64,000 nucleotides of DNA, from the NCBI GenBank assembly GCA_020633335.1, contig JACKDU010000008.1, forward strand, positions 372,001 through 436,000, given 5' to 3'. The notes beneath the pieces were generated by a model. That model was given only the letters and a program-made list of their open reading frames with translations. It made no database searches and was not told the origin of the DNA. This DNA is from Myxococcales bacterium. GTDB lineage: Bacteria > Myxococcota_A > Polyangia > Nannocystales > Nannocystaceae. How positions within the stretch are numbered: the first letter of the stretch is position 1; every line of letters begins with the position of its first letter. Below are positions 45,291 to 57,303 of the stretch, one piece after another. The translations under genes were made by a program, and so were the position numbers.

Positions 45291-45329
45291 AGCGCCGGCC
45301 CCCCTCGGGGACCGGCGCTTCGCATTTTT
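45291..45329 (+). terminator. Hairpin terminator between convergent genes
   Basis: A 13-bp stem with one mismatch (AGCGCCGGCCCCC against GGGGACCGGCGCT, arms 45291-45303 and 45307-45319), with a five-T run at 45325-45329. It sits 28 nt after the SPFH gene stop and ends 16 nt before the stop of the convergent lipoprotein gene, so it could serve both directions. Confidence 0.75.
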
Positions 45330-45345
45330 CGGCTCGCCGAGCGGG

Positions 45346-45807
45346 CTACGCCGTCTGCTCCGGGCCGGCGACGACGCTGCAGTACTCGCCGTGGTACATC
45401 CACACCTCGCAGCCTTCGACCACCTCGGCGATCACGCACACCCCGACCATCCCGAAGGGGTGCTCCTCCGCCGTCTCGTCCTCGCACTGGCCGTCGGCCC
45501 AGTAGGCGGGGCTGTCGTTGAAACAGTAGGTGGCGAGGCACTCCTCCAGCGACTTCATCGTCCCCTGGCTCTGCGGGGCCGCGCTCAGCTCGTCGGCATC
45601 GGCGCCCGCGAGGAAGGCCTCGGCCTCCTCGTCGCGCCCGTCCGCGCGGAGGCGATCGCCGAGCTCGTCGGCCGAGAAGCGGAGGACCTCCACCGCTGCG
45701 TCACGGTCGAGCTCGAGGTCAGCGGCCTCGGGGGCGTCGCAGCCGACGATGGTCAGGGCGAGGGTGGCGAGGAGGGCGAGGGCGGGGATGCGGGTCGTGG
45801 TCTTCAT
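45346..45807 (-). CDS. Cys-rich lipoprotein of unknown function
   Basis: 153 residues. I chose the ATG at 45807 for its Shine-Dalgarno (GGAGAACCGACC before the start) and the signal LALLATLALTIVGC that follows. The mature part has an acidic helical stretch, then a domain with seven cysteines (C-L-A-T-Y-C..C..C-V..C-E..C-S), typical of small exported disulphide proteins in this lineage. No family is recognised. Confidence 0.7.
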   Translation of the reverse strand: MKTTTRIPALALLATLALTIVGCDAPEAADLELDRDAAVEVLRFSADELGDRLRADGRDEEAEAFLAGADADELSAAPQSQGTMKSLEECLATYCFNDSPAYWADGQCEDETAEEHPFGMVGVCVIAEVVEGCEVWMYHGEYCSVVAGPEQTA

Positions 45808-45998
45808 GGTCGGTTCTCCGTGGGCGCTGCGGCCTTCTTGATCACGGGGTACCGGCCGGGCCCCGCGGGATTGCGGGGCGCGAAGAAAAAATGACGATCG
45901 CCGAATTTTGCCACGGAACAACGTTTATTTCCCGCCGCATACCGGACGAGTGCGGTCGCTCGGAGGCGCGGGCCCGCGCTGGTGTAGGCTCCCGGCGA

Positions 45999-46694
45999 AT
46001 GCCTCGGCGGATCTTCATCGTCGGCACCGACACCGAGGTCGGCAAGACCGCGGTCGCCGCGGCGATCCTCCGCCGGGCGATCGAAGCTGGCCTTCGGGCC
46101 ATCCCCTTCAAGCCGGCGGCGAGCGGCGGCGACGACCCCGAGCGCCTCCTCGCGGCCGCCGGCCTCGGCCCCGAGCTCGCGCCGCGGATCGCCCCGCTCC
46201 GCTACGCACCGCCGCTGGCCCCCGGGATCGCCGACGATCCTCGGCCCTTCGTCGGCGAGGCGGGCGGCGACGACGAGGGCCGCGGCCCCGCGCTCCTCGC
46301 CCGGATCGCCGCCGACCTGGACGCGCTCGAGGCGACGATGGGCCCGGAGCTGACGGTGATCGAGGGCGCCGGCGGCTGGCACGTGCCGATGCCCGGCGGC
46401 ACCTGGCTGCCGGCCTGGGTCGACGCCCTCGGCGGCGCGCCGGTGATCGTCGGCCGCCGCGGCCTCGGGACGATCAACCACACGCTCCTGACGATCGACG
46501 CGATCCGCCGCGCCGGTCAGCGGCCGCTCGGCTTCATCCTCTCGGAGACCGACGCGAGCGACGACCCCTCACGGGCCGACAACCCGCGGATCATCGCCGC
46601 CGCCAGCGGCCTCCCCTGCCTCGGGATCCTCGGCCACGGCGCGGACGCGATCGACCTCCGCCCCGGCGCCTGGGAGCGCATCGTCGGCGCCTAG
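45999..46694 (+). CDS. bioD: Dethiobiotin synthase
   Basis: 231 residues. P-loop FIVGTDTEVGKTAVAAA at the N-terminus, FKPAASGG for the diaminopelargonate/carbamate lysine (KPxxSG) and VIEGAGGWHVPM for the E-G-A-G-G block, all diagnostic of BioD. It closes the ureido ring of dethiobiotin using ATP and CO2. No other bio gene is nearby. A TAGGCT hexamer at 45985-45990 lies 8 nt before the start. The 191-nt upstream gap contains a GCCCCGC-N6-GCGGGGC hairpin and A+T-rich sequence; I see no BirA operator. Confidence 0.92.
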   Translation: MPRRIFIVGTDTEVGKTAVAAAILRRAIEAGLRAIPFKPAASGGDDPERLLAAAGLGPELAPRIAPLRYAPPLAPGIADDPRPFVGEAGGDDEGRGPALLARIAADLDALEATMGPELTVIEGAGGWHVPMPGGTWLPAWVDALGGAPVIVGRRGLGTINHTLLTIDAIRRAGQRPLGFILSETDASDDPSRADNPRIIAAASGLPCLGILGHGADAIDLRPGAWERIVGA

Positions 46695-46814
46695 CGAGCG
46701 CGCGCGCGCGCGCAGCGTTCGGGTCGCGCGGCCGTCGTCGGCGAGTGCGAGCCCGGCGATTGGAGGCGCCGCCGCGCGCCGGGTCGGCGTCGCGGCGGCG
46801 CAGGAGCACCGCTT

Positions 46815-47447
46815 TCAGGCCCAGGGGCCGCAGGCCGTCGCCCGCCAGGCCGGCAGCGCGTCGACGGCGGCGTACCAGCGGGCGATCGCCGGGAACGCGT
46901 CGGCCGGGAAGCCGGTGCGGCCGGCGTAGGTCATCATCCCGGCGACCCCGAAGTCGGCGAGGGTCAGGCGATCGCCGACGAGGTGCGAGCGGCCGGCGAG
47001 GTGCTCCTCGAGGAGCCCGAGGAGGGGGAGGAGCGCCGGACCCCGCCAGGTCGAGGCGACGGGCGGCGCGGGCACCAGCGCGGGGAGGAGGAGGTGGCCG
47101 ACCGCCGGCGCGAGCGCGTCGATCAAGGCGGGCTGCCAGTGGGCGGCCTCCCAGAAGAGCCAGCGGCGGACCTGCGCCCGCTCGCGCGCGTCGTCGCCCC
47201 CGAGGCGGCCGCCGCCGTAGGCCTCGTCGAGGTAGCCGATGATCGCGTTCGACTCGGTGAGGACGAGGTCGCCGTCGACCAGCGCGGGGATCTTGCCGGA
47301 GGGGTTCAGCGCCAGGAAGTCCGGCGCCCGCCCCTCGCCGCGGTAGACGTTGACCTCGCGGTGCTCGTGGTCGATCCCGAGGTGGCGGGCGACCGACATG
47401 GCCTTTCGACCATTCGCCGAGAGCCCGGTCGCGTAGAGCGTGAGCAT
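46815..47447 (-). CDS. Glutathione S-transferase family protein
   Basis: 210 residues. The thioredoxin-like N-domain starts MLTLYATGLSANGRKAMSVARHLGI, with the cis-Pro in GKIPALVDGDLVLTESNAIIGYLDEAYG near residue 53. The all-helical C-domain has the N-capping DRLTLADFGVAG motif near 155. The catalytic Ser/Cys is likely Ser10 (G-L-S-A-N). The substrate is unknown. The start is the ATG at 47447; the gene ahead on the plus strand begins 92 nt away, so the two are divergent. Confidence 0.87.
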   Translation of the reverse strand: MLTLYATGLSANGRKAMSVARHLGIDHEHREVNVYRGEGRAPDFLALNPSGKIPALVDGDLVLTESNAIIGYLDEAYGGGRLGGDDARERAQVRRWLFWEAAHWQPALIDALAPAVGHLLLPALVPAPPVASTWRGPALLPLLGLLEEHLAGRSHLVGDRLTLADFGVAGMMTYAGRTGFPADAFPAIARWYAAVDALPAWRATACGPWA

Positions 47448-47526
47448 GGCAGGGGTCTTCCCACGGCGCCGCCCTGATCCGCAAGCTCGGCGCGCAGCTC
47501 GGCGCCCGCCGGGTCGCGGCCGCGGG

Positions 47527-47532
47527 TACACT
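47527..47532 (+). promoter_or_regulatory. Candidate -10 box for a leaderless mRNA (TACACT)
   Basis: TACACT ends 6 nt before the GTG at 47539, identical in sequence and spacing to the box ahead of the gene at 14352. Confidence 0.35.
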
Positions 47533-47538
47533 CGGCGG

Positions 47539-48657
47539 GTGCGCTCCCTCGCCGTCGATCGCCTCCGCGGGCTGATCATCGCCCTGATGGCGCTCGATCA
47601 CGCGAGCGCGATGTTGATCAATCGCCCGCGCATCGGCGAGTTCTGGGGGGCGGCCTTCCCGACCTACGAGAGCGCGCTCCCCTTCGTCATCCGCGCCCTC
47701 ACCCACGTCTGCGCGCCGGGCTTCTTCCTCCTGATGGGGGTGTCGATGGCCCTCTCCGCGGCCGCGGACGCGCGCCGCGGCGGAGGCGACGGGAGCGAGC
47801 TCCGCCGCCGCCTGATCCAGCGCGGCCTCCTCCTCGTCGCCGTCCAGCACTTCATCGTCAACCCGGGCTGGCTCGTCGGCGACATCCCGGCGAGCCCGGT
47901 GCCGGGCGACGGCGGCGACTTCTTCCTCTACTTCGGCGTGCTCTACGGCCTCGGCGCGGCGATGGTGGTGGTCGCCCCGCTCCTCCGCGCCTCGACGGCG
48001 CTCCTCCTCGTCCTCGCGGCGGCGGCGATCGCCTCCTCATCCCTCATGGTCCCCGAGGCGACCCGCGGCGGCGAGAGCTTCTCGGCGCTCCTCCATCTCC
48101 TCTGGGTCCCGGGGCAGAGCGGGCCGATGATGGTCCGCTACCCGCTCTTCCCCTGGGTCGGCGTCACCCTCCTGGGGGTCATCCTCGGGCGGGCTCTGAG
48201 CCGCGATCCGACGGCGACGCGGCGCCTCGCGGCGCCCCTCGGCGCGGCGGCGATCGTCGCCTTCCTCGGCCTCCGCGCCGCCGATCTCGGCGACGCCCAC
48301 CGCTGGGCGCACGGCGGCTGGATCGACTTCTTCAACCTCACCAAGTACCCGCCGAGCCCCGACTTCCTCCTCTGGAACCTCGGCCTCGACCTCCTCCTCC
48401 TGGCGCTCCTCGCCCGCGTCCCCGGCGAGCGCGGGCCGCTGGTCACCTTCGGCCAGGCGGCGCTCTTCTTCTACGTCGTCCACCTCTACCTCTACGGCCT
48501 GATGGGGCGGGCCTTCGACGCGCTCCTCCCGGGGGCCGGCCACGGCGAGATGCTCGCGGGGTGGCTCGTCGGGCTCGCGCTGATGCTGCCGCTCTGCGCC
48601 GCCTACGGCCGCTTCAAGCGCGGGCGGCCGCCGACGTCGCTCTGGCGCTTCTTCTGA
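47539..48657 (+). CDS. DUF1624/heparan-alpha-glucosaminide N-acetyltransferase-like membrane protein
   Basis: 372 residues, about ten transmembrane helices. The N-terminus RSLAVDRLRGLIIALMALDHASAML is the hallmark R-x-x-x-x-D-x-x-R-G-x-x-x-x-x-M-x-x-D-H of the YeiB/HGSNAT/acyltransferase-3-like superfamily; the Asp-His pair near residue 19 is the likely catalytic site. HLYLYGLMGR near the C-terminus fits the same family. It probably transfers acyl groups across the membrane to a sugar; the acceptor is unknown. GTG start with a TACACT box 6 nt ahead. Confidence 0.82.
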   Translation: MRSLAVDRLRGLIIALMALDHASAMLINRPRIGEFWGAAFPTYESALPFVIRALTHVCAPGFFLLMGVSMALSAAADARRGGGDGSELRRRLIQRGLLLVAVQHFIVNPGWLVGDIPASPVPGDGGDFFLYFGVLYGLGAAMVVVAPLLRASTALLLVLAAAAIASSSLMVPEATRGGESFSALLHLLWVPGQSGPMMVRYPLFPWVGVTLLGVILGRALSRDPTATRRLAAPLGAAAIVAFLGLRAADLGDAHRWAHGGWIDFFNLTKYPPSPDFLLWNLGLDLLLLALLARVPGERGPLVTFGQAALFFYVVHLYLYGLMGRAFDALLPGAGHGEMLAGWLVGLALMLPLCAAYGRFKRGRPPTSLWRFF

Positions 48658-48661
48658 CGAG

Positions 48662-49762
48662 CTAGAAGCGCCCGCGGATCAGCACCGAGCCCGGGCCGAC
48701 GCCGAAGCGGGCGCTCGCCTTCTCGCGCTCCTTCTCGCGGACCGCCTTGCGGCGGCTGCGATCGGAGCGCTTGTAGTTGTCGATGAGGACGAGGACGCCG
48801 AGGGTGGTGAGCGCGGCGCCGGCGATCCCGAGGGCGAGCCCGCCCCACTTGGTGTCCCAGACGTGGCGGCAGACCTCGTTGCCGGCGGGGTCGTTCATCA
48901 CGTTGTAGTCGGGATCCGGCGCGGTGATCGAGCAGGCGTCGCCGACCCGGTAGGGCCGGTCGTGCATGAAGGTGAGGACACCGGCGCCGCCGAGCGAGAC
49001 GATGCCGACGCTGAGCGAGGCCCAGCCCCAGCCGCGGCCCGGGAGGGCGCTCGGCATCTTCTCGAGGGAGATGGAGAGCTCCTCTCGCACCCCCTCGACG
49101 AAGGTCACCTCGCGCTCGACCGGGATGTAGCCGTCCTGGCTGATCCGGAGGATGTGCTTGCCCGGCGGGATCGGCTGGTCGAGCGGCGCCGTGCCGATCA
49201 GCTCGCCGTCGACCATCACCACCGCCCCCTCGGGCTCGCTCGTCAGGACCAGGCTCGCCGGCCCCTTGGCCAGCGCGTCGAGCTTCTGGCTGAGGGTCGC
49301 GGCCGCGGAGTCGAGGAGGCCGCTGGCGTCGACCACCCCGCAGATCTCACAGGCGTCCTCGCTGACCGCGACCCGCTCGCCGGTCGTGCCGTTGTAGAGG
49401 GCGACCTGGATCGCGTAGTCGCGGTCGTTGACCCGCACCTGGGGGACGGCGACATAGGCGGTCTGGGTCTTGCCGGCGACGCCGGTGATGCATGCCGCGT
49501 CGCCGCAGGCCCCCGGGTCGCCGGCCTGGCCGACAACTTGCTCGGGGGCGACGACCGCGAAGGAGCCGCGCTCAAAGCCCGTGACCAGCGCCCGGGTGAG
49601 GTCCTGTCGGTCGGCGTCGCTGATCTCCCCCTCGATCTGGATCGGCAGGATCGCCAGGCGCACGCCGGCCTCGTCGGCCGCCTGGGCCACGCCCATCACC
49701 GGGAGCGGGGCAAATCCCAGCGCCGGGGCGAGGACGAGGGCGAGCGCGCGACGGCCGAACAT
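48662..49762 (-). CDS. PEGA-domain secreted/membrane protein
   Basis: About 366 residues. Signal peptide at the N-terminus (ALALVLAPALGFAPLPVMGVAQA). Residues about 30-165 resemble the N-terminal domain found before PEGA repeats in myxobacteria (LAILPIQIEG..LTRALVTGF..V-V-G-Q). The PEGA domain spans about 170-240 (LTSEPEGAVVMVDGELIGTAPLDQPIPPGKHILRISQDGY). Two transmembrane helices follow near 255 and 310. The N-terminal cysteines may be disulphide-bonded. The role is unknown. The start is ATG 49762 or the GTG three codons earlier. Confidence 0.78.
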   Translation of the reverse strand: MFGRRALALVLAPALGFAPLPVMGVAQAADEAGVRLAILPIQIEGEISDADRQDLTRALVTGFERGSFAVVAPEQVVGQAGDPGACGDAACITGVAGKTQTAYVAVPQVRVNDRDYAIQVALYNGTTGERVAVSEDACEICGVVDASGLLDSAAATLSQKLDALAKGPASLVLTSEPEGAVVMVDGELIGTAPLDQPIPPGKHILRISQDGYIPVEREVTFVEGVREELSISLEKMPSALPGRGWGWASLSVGIVSLGGAGVLTFMHDRPYRVGDACSITAPDPDYNVMNDPAGNEVCRHVWDTKWGGLALGIAGAALTTLGVLVLIDNYKRSDRSRRKAVREKEREKASARFGVGPGSVLIRGRF

Positions 49763-49820
49763 GTGCCGCACCAGGCTATCACGCTTGACCCGGCGTCCAC
49801 TACAGCGTCAGCCTGGAGGG

Positions 49821-50819
49821 GTGGGAGAGGCTACGTATCGATCTCGATTCCGCGCCTGGGCCCGTGCGCGAGTCGAGGCGCTGATCTGCGCGCCGCCACG
49901 CCACGCGATCCTCCCGCACGCGGCGATCCTCCGGCAGAGCGCGCTGCTCGTCGCGCTCGCGGGTCCCCTCCTCGCGGGCTGCCAGCGCAGCCCGGCGCCG
50001 GATGTCTCGACCGAGCCGACGCCGAGCGTCCCGGAGCCGCCGCCCGCGAGCCCGCCGACGCCGACGCCGGAGCTCGATTGGCGGACCCTCGCGCCCCTCC
50101 AGGAGCACCTCGGCGCCGACGCGAACGTCGTCCCGCTCCTCGAGGTCCGCGACGAGCTCCGCGGGAGCGCGCGGGCGATCTTCGCGATCCACCGCCGCGG
50201 CGCCGAGCCGCCGCTCAGCGTCGAGCTCTGGCGCTTCCGCGTGCGCACGCCGCTCGAGCTGATCCCGACCGGCGATCCCGAGCCGGTGCTCCGCCTCCGC
50301 CGGGAAGATCCCCCCTCCTCCGCGCTCCCCGAGCTCCGCCTCTTCGCGGCGACCCCGGGCAACACGATGATCCGCCCGCGCGGCTTCGCCAGCTCGCCGG
50401 ACGAGCTGATCCGCGAGCTCGCGGCGGCGGTCGCCGCCTACAACGACCCCGAGGCGACCGGCGACGCCCGGGCCTGGGCGCTCGCCCAGGTGATCCGCGG
50501 CCTCGACGACTCGATGGTCCTCGAGCGCGACGCGGTCCACCGGGTGCTGCGGGTCTTCAGCGAGCGCGAGCCGGCGATCACCCGGCGCGAGGAGCTGAGC
50601 AGCCGGCGGATCCGCGTCGAGATCGCGGGCGCGACCGGCCCCCGCGTCCTCGACGTCATGCACCTCCGCGAGGGCTGGGTGATCGCCGACATCCGGATCG
50701 CCGCGGAGGCTGACGACGCGCCTGCGCCTGCGCCCGGCGACGCGCCGAGCGAGGCCCCGCCTCAGGGCGCGTCGGGATCGATCGAGCCGGCGGCCGAGCC
50801 GTCGCCGACCGCCCCCTGA
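49821..50819 (+). CDS. Lipoprotein of unknown function, 3' end overlapping mltG
   Basis: About 332 residues. The lipoprotein signal (SALLVALAGPLLAGC) starts late, near residue 40. I found no ATG in frame; the GTG at 49821 is the only standard start and its upstream GGAGGG touches the start codon, so the true start is uncertain. A Pro/Glu/Thr linker follows, then a domain with no recognised family. The C-terminal tail is Ala/Pro-rich and its last 58 nt overlap, in the opposite direction, the end of mltG. Confidence 0.6.
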   Translation: MGEATYRSRFRAWARARVEALICAPPRHAILPHAAILRQSALLVALAGPLLAGCQRSPAPDVSTEPTPSVPEPPPASPPTPTPELDWRTLAPLQEHLGADANVVPLLEVRDELRGSARAIFAIHRRGAEPPLSVELWRFRVRTPLELIPTGDPEPVLRLRREDPPSSALPELRLFAATPGNTMIRPRGFASSPDELIRELAAAVAAYNDPEATGDARAWALAQVIRGLDDSMVLERDAVHRVLRVFSEREPAITRREELSSRRIRVEIAGATGPRVLDVMHLREGWVIADIRIAAEADDAPAPAPGDAPSEAPPQGASGSIEPAAEPSPTAP

Positions 50820-51931
50820 CGCATGTACTTCTCGACCGCCGCCTCGTGCTCGGCGATCGACTTCGAGAACTGGTGGGTGCCGTCGTTGCGGGCGACGAAG
50901 TAGAGGAAGCGGCTCTTCTTCGGCTCGAAGACCGCCTCGAGCGCGTCCTTGCCGGGGTTGGTGATCGGCCCCGGCGGCAGCCCCTCGTGGGTGTAGGTGT
51001 TGTAGGGGTTGTCGGGGTCGCGGAGCTGGATCCGGCGGATCCTGCCCTCGAACTTCTCGCAGGCCGGCGACTTCTCGACCAGCGCCGTGCACCCGTAGAT
51101 GATCGTCGGGTCGGTCTCGAGGCGCTTGGGCTGGAACGACGCGAAGCGCAGGCGGTTGAGGAAGACCCCCGCGATGAGCGGCCGCTCGTGCTTGGCGCCG
51201 GTCTCCTTCTCGACGATCGACGCCATGATCACGATCTCGCGGTCGCCCCAGCCGAGCGCCCGCTGGAGCTCCTCCGCGCTCTCGCGGTGCTGGCGGCGGA
51301 GGTTGGCGTAGACCTGGCGGTGGCGGGCGACCAGGCGGCGGATGATCTGCTCGGGGGTCGCGCCCCGCTGCATCAAGTAGGTGTCGGGGTAGAGGTAGCC
51401 CTCGACGCTCGGCCCCTGGATCTCGAGCTCCTCCAGGAGCTTGGGGTCGCGCATCGTCGCCAGGATCGCCTCGCGCTCGCCGAAGCCGGCGGCCGCGAGG
51501 ATGTCGGCGACCTCGAGGATGTTGCGGCCCTCGGGGATCGTCACCCGGCGCTCCGGGGCCGGCTGCGGCCGCAGGAGCTCGTCGATGATCTCGACCGGCG
51601 TCATGTCGGCGCGGAAGGTGTGGTCGCCGGCGGTGACCTTGGAGGCGACCCCGCGGTGGAGGACGAAGAGCTTGAAGTAGATCGCCTCGTCCTGGGGGAT
51701 CACCCCGGCGTCGACGAGCTGGCCGAGGACCTGCGAGAAGCCGCTGCCGCGCGGGATCTCGAGGGCGATCGGCGCCGACGAGCCCGCCCCCGGGCGCTCG
51801 GGGTAGCCGGTGAGGAGCTCGATCTGCCCGCGCACCCAGAGGCCGCCGCCGATCACCGTGGCGACGAAGATGACGAGCGCGACGTACTGGGCGAGGCGCG
51901 AGCGCCGGAGGATCCGCCGCCGCTTGCTCAC
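50762..51931 (-). CDS. mltG: Endolytic murein transglycosylase MltG
   Basis: 389 residues from a GTG start. One N-terminal transmembrane helix (VALVIFVATVIGGGLWV), a LysM-like region, then the YceG catalytic domain with IMASIVEKETG (catalytic Glu) near residue 232 and LETDPTIIYG, THEGLPPGPITNPG and YFVARNDGTHQFSKSIAEH, all family signatures. It cleaves nascent glycan strands and sets their length. Its GTG overlaps the ruvX stop (GTGA, 51928-51931), a common mltG-ruvX arrangement. The C-terminus has a Gly/Ser/Pro tail that overlaps the convergent lipoprotein gene. Confidence 0.93.
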   Translation of the reverse strand: MSKRRRILRRSRLAQYVALVIFVATVIGGGLWVRGQIELLTGYPERPGAGSSAPIALEIPRGSGFSQVLGQLVDAGVIPQDEAIYFKLFVLHRGVASKVTAGDHTFRADMTPVEIIDELLRPQPAPERRVTIPEGRNILEVADILAAAGFGEREAILATMRDPKLLEELEIQGPSVEGYLYPDTYLMQRGATPEQIIRRLVARHRQVYANLRRQHRESAEELQRALGWGDREIVIMASIVEKETGAKHERPLIAGVFLNRLRFASFQPKRLETDPTIIYGCTALVEKSPACEKFEGRIRRIQLRDPDNPYNTYTHEGLPPGPITNPGKDALEAVFEPKKSRFLYFVARNDGTHQFSKSIAEHEAAVEKYMRQGAVGDGSAAGSIDPDAP

Positions 51932-52365
51932 GCCGGCCGCCTCTCGCGGGCGTCGAGCCAGCCCTGGAGGATGTGCTGGGCGGCGAGCGCGTCGATGTGG
52001 AGCTTGCGGCGGCGCCGCGAGACGTCGGCCTCGAGGAGCGTGCGCTCGGCGGCCGCGGTCGAGAAGCGCTCGTCCCAGGCCTCGATCGCCGCCTCCGGCG
52101 CGGCCGCGGCGATCGCCGGGGTGAGGACGTCGACGAAGCGCTGGACCCGGCGGGCGCGGTGACCGACCGTCCCGTCGAGCTCGAGGGGGAGGCCGACGAC
52201 CACCCGACCGACCTCCTCGCGGAGGACGAGCGCGACGATCGCCTGGGCGTCGGCCTCGTTGCCCCGCCGCGGCAGGGTCTCGCGGGCGCTGGCGATCACG
52301 CCGTCGGGGTCGCTGATCGCGACGCCGATCGTCTTGGAGCCGACGTCGAGTCCGAGGGCGCGCAT
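51928..52365 (-). CDS. ruvX: Holliday junction resolvase-like protein RuvX/YqgF
   Basis: 145 residues. RALGLDVGSKTIGVAISDPDG at the N-terminus gives the first catalytic Asp, VVVGLPLELDGTVG the mid motif, and EAWDERFSTAAAERTL the conserved D-E-R-x-S/T-T with the second acidic residue. Family members process pre-16S rRNA and resemble RuvC. I start at the ATG at 52365; the frame stays open 16 codons further but those residues are atypical. It overlaps mltG and lies 84 nt downstream of secA on the same strand. Confidence 0.92.
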   Translation of the reverse strand: MRALGLDVGSKTIGVAISDPDGVIASARETLPRRGNEADAQAIVALVLREEVGRVVVGLPLELDGTVGHRARRVQRFVDVLTPAIAAAAPEAAIEAWDERFSTAAAERTLLEADVSRRRRKLHIDALAAQHILQGWLDARERRPA

Positions 52366-52449
52366 GGGTGGCCGGAGGCTAGCACGAGAGACGCGCGGCC
52401 TCCCAATCTCCATTCCCCGCGCGGGGTCGCCGACGCCCGCCGCCGACGA

Positions 52450-55605
<3,156 letters not shown>

Positions 55606-55797
55606 GATCTGGGCGGCCGCCGGGCCCGGGGAGGGGCGGGGCAAGGGTACGTGGGGGGTGCGGGGGCTGTCCACGCGGCGGCAGAGGACCCCGACGAGGT
55701 GAGATACCACCCTTTCCGCGCCCTCTGACCGCCTCCAGGGCCCGGCCGCCGCCGCTTTTTCGGCGCCCGCGGCCGCCGCTGCTACCCTCGGCCGCCG
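55606..55797. promoter_or_regulatory. Divergent promoter region of secA and the PilZ-like gene
   Basis: A 192-nt gap between divergent starts. On the plus strand a TACCCT at 55783-55788 lies 9 nt before the ATG at 55798. For secA I see no distinct -10 box; the DNA near its start is G+C-rich with runs of C/G. Confidence 0.35.
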
Positions 55798-56238
55798 ATG
55801 GCCGCCGCTCCGACCACCGTCGCTGTCCGCCTTCGCGGGCGCTCGCTCCGCGACGCCGCCCCCCTCCTCGCCGTCGACGGCGAGCACCCGCTCTTCCTCG
55901 CCCTCCCCGAGCCGATGCCGGTCGGGACGATCCTCGGGATCGACGAGGGCGACGTGAGCGCGTCCCCCTGGGCCTTTGAGGTCCGGCGGGTCGCCGACGG
56001 CGTGATCCGCGGCCCCGCGGGGCTCCGCGGCTGCTTCGGCCGGCGGATCGCCGCCGACCTCGAGGCCCACGCCCGCCGCGTCGGCTCCGAGCACCTCCCG
56101 AGCGGGGCCGCGGCCCGGGCGCGGGTGCTCCTCTGGCGCCCCGCGGTCACCGCCGACGGCACCTCGGTGATCGCCTTCGACGAGGTCGCCGACCCCGCGC
56201 CGCCCACCCGGCGCCGGCGCGGGCGGGCGCGCGCGTGA
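55798..56238 (+). CDS. Possible PilZ-like domain protein
   Basis: 146 residues. PLFLALPEPMPVGTILGIDEG followed by F-E-V-R-R-V-A-D-G looks like the core of a PilZ domain (F-L-x-T-x-x-P-L-P-V-G-T). The usual R-x-x-x-R and D/N-x-S-x-x-G c-di-GMP signature is not visible, so it may be a non-binding variant or a different beta-barrel. An Arg-rich tail ends the protein. Its stop overlaps the LD-carboxypeptidase start (GTGA at 56235-56238), so the two are coupled. Confidence 0.55.
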   Translation: MAAAPTTVAVRLRGRSLRDAAPLLAVDGEHPLFLALPEPMPVGTILGIDEGDVSASPWAFEVRRVADGVIRGPAGLRGCFGRRIAADLEAHARRVGSEHLPSGAAARARVLLWRPAVTADGTSVIAFDEVADPAPPTRRRRGRARA

Positions 56239-57179
56239 CCGTCCTCCGCCCCCCTGCCCTCCGCCGCGGCGCCCGGATCCACATCTCGGCGCCCTCCGGG
56301 CCGGTCCCGCGCGATCGCTTCGACGCCGGCCTCGCCCGACTCCAGGCCGCGCTGCCCGCGGACTACGAGCTCGCCGACAACCTCTGGGCCCAGGACGGCT
56401 ACTTCGCGGGCGACGATCGCCGGCGCCTCGCCGCCCTCCAGGCCGCCCTCGCCGATCCGTCGATCGACGCGATCATCGCCGCCCGCGGCGGCTACGGGCT
56501 CACGCGGATCCTCGGCGGCCTCGATCCCCGCCGCCTCCGCGACGCGCCCAAGCTCCTCGTCGGCTTCTCCGATCACACCGCGCTCCTCGCCTGGGCGCTC
56601 CAGCGGGCCGGGATCGCGTCGATCCACGGGCCGGTGATCACCCAGCTCGGCTCGCTCGAGGACGACGACCTCGACCGCCTCCTCGAGCTCCTCCGCGGCG
56701 AGGATCCGGCGGCGCTGGTCGCCGAGGAGGGCGCGGTGCTCCGCGGCGGCCGGGTCCAGGGGCGCCTCATCGCCGGCAACCTCGAGGTCCTCCGCGCGCT
56801 CATCGGCACCCCGCACTTCCCCGATCTCAGCGGCGCGATCCTGGCGATCGAGGAGATCGGCGAGCGCCCCTACCGGATCGACCGCGCCCTCACCCAGCTC
56901 ATGAGCTCGGGCGCGCTCCGCGGGGTCCGGGGGATCGCCGTCGGCCAGCTCATCGGCTGCGAGGAGCCCCCCGAGGGCAACCCCCAGAGCCCGAGCGCCC
57001 ACTCGGTGATCGTCGAGCGCCTCGCCGTCCTCGGCGTCCCGGTCGTCACCGGCTTCCCCTTCGGACATGACTTTAAGTTCAATGCGGCGCTCCCCGTCGG
57101 GGTGATGGCCGAGCTCCTCGCCGACGATGCCGCGCTCTACTTCCTCGAGCCGGTCGCCGAGGCGAACGCCACCCACTAG
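56235..57179 (+). CDS. LD-carboxypeptidase (peptidase S66)
   Basis: 314 residues from a GTG. Signature strands: RIHISAPSGPV at the N-terminus, IIAARGGYGLTRIL near residue 77, KLLVGFSDHTALLAWA with the nucleophile region near 103, GRLIAGNLEVLRALIGTP near 177 and GFPFGHD near 274 with the catalytic His. These enzymes cut the terminal D-Ala from murein tetrapeptides during recycling, or hydrolyse microcin-type substrates. The nucleophile position is FSDH here, like other LdcA/MccF-like proteins. Coupled to the PilZ-like gene. Confidence 0.9.
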   Translation: MTVLRPPALRRGARIHISAPSGPVPRDRFDAGLARLQAALPADYELADNLWAQDGYFAGDDRRRLAALQAALADPSIDAIIAARGGYGLTRILGGLDPRRLRDAPKLLVGFSDHTALLAWALQRAGIASIHGPVITQLGSLEDDDLDRLLELLRGEDPAALVAEEGAVLRGGRVQGRLIAGNLEVLRALIGTPHFPDLSGAILAIEEIGERPYRIDRALTQLMSSGALRGVRGIAVGQLIGCEEPPEGNPQSPSAHSVIVERLAVLGVPVVTGFPFGHDFKFNAALPVGVMAELLADDAALYFLEPVAEANATH

Positions 57180-57303
57180 TGTGACGTGGTGGCAGAGAGC
57201 GCCCGGGTCGACCGGCGAGCTCCGCGGCCCCGGCCGCCGGGCCGCCCGCGGCGCGCGAACTCTCCCGTCGACACGGGCGGCGCGCGCCCGCGACGATCGT
57301 CGC

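Noticed and set aside
45858..45880. GCCCCGC-N6-GCGGGGC hairpin before bioD as a terminator
   Set aside because: It is followed by A residues, not T residues, in the plus direction, and the T-tract precedes it on the minus strand.
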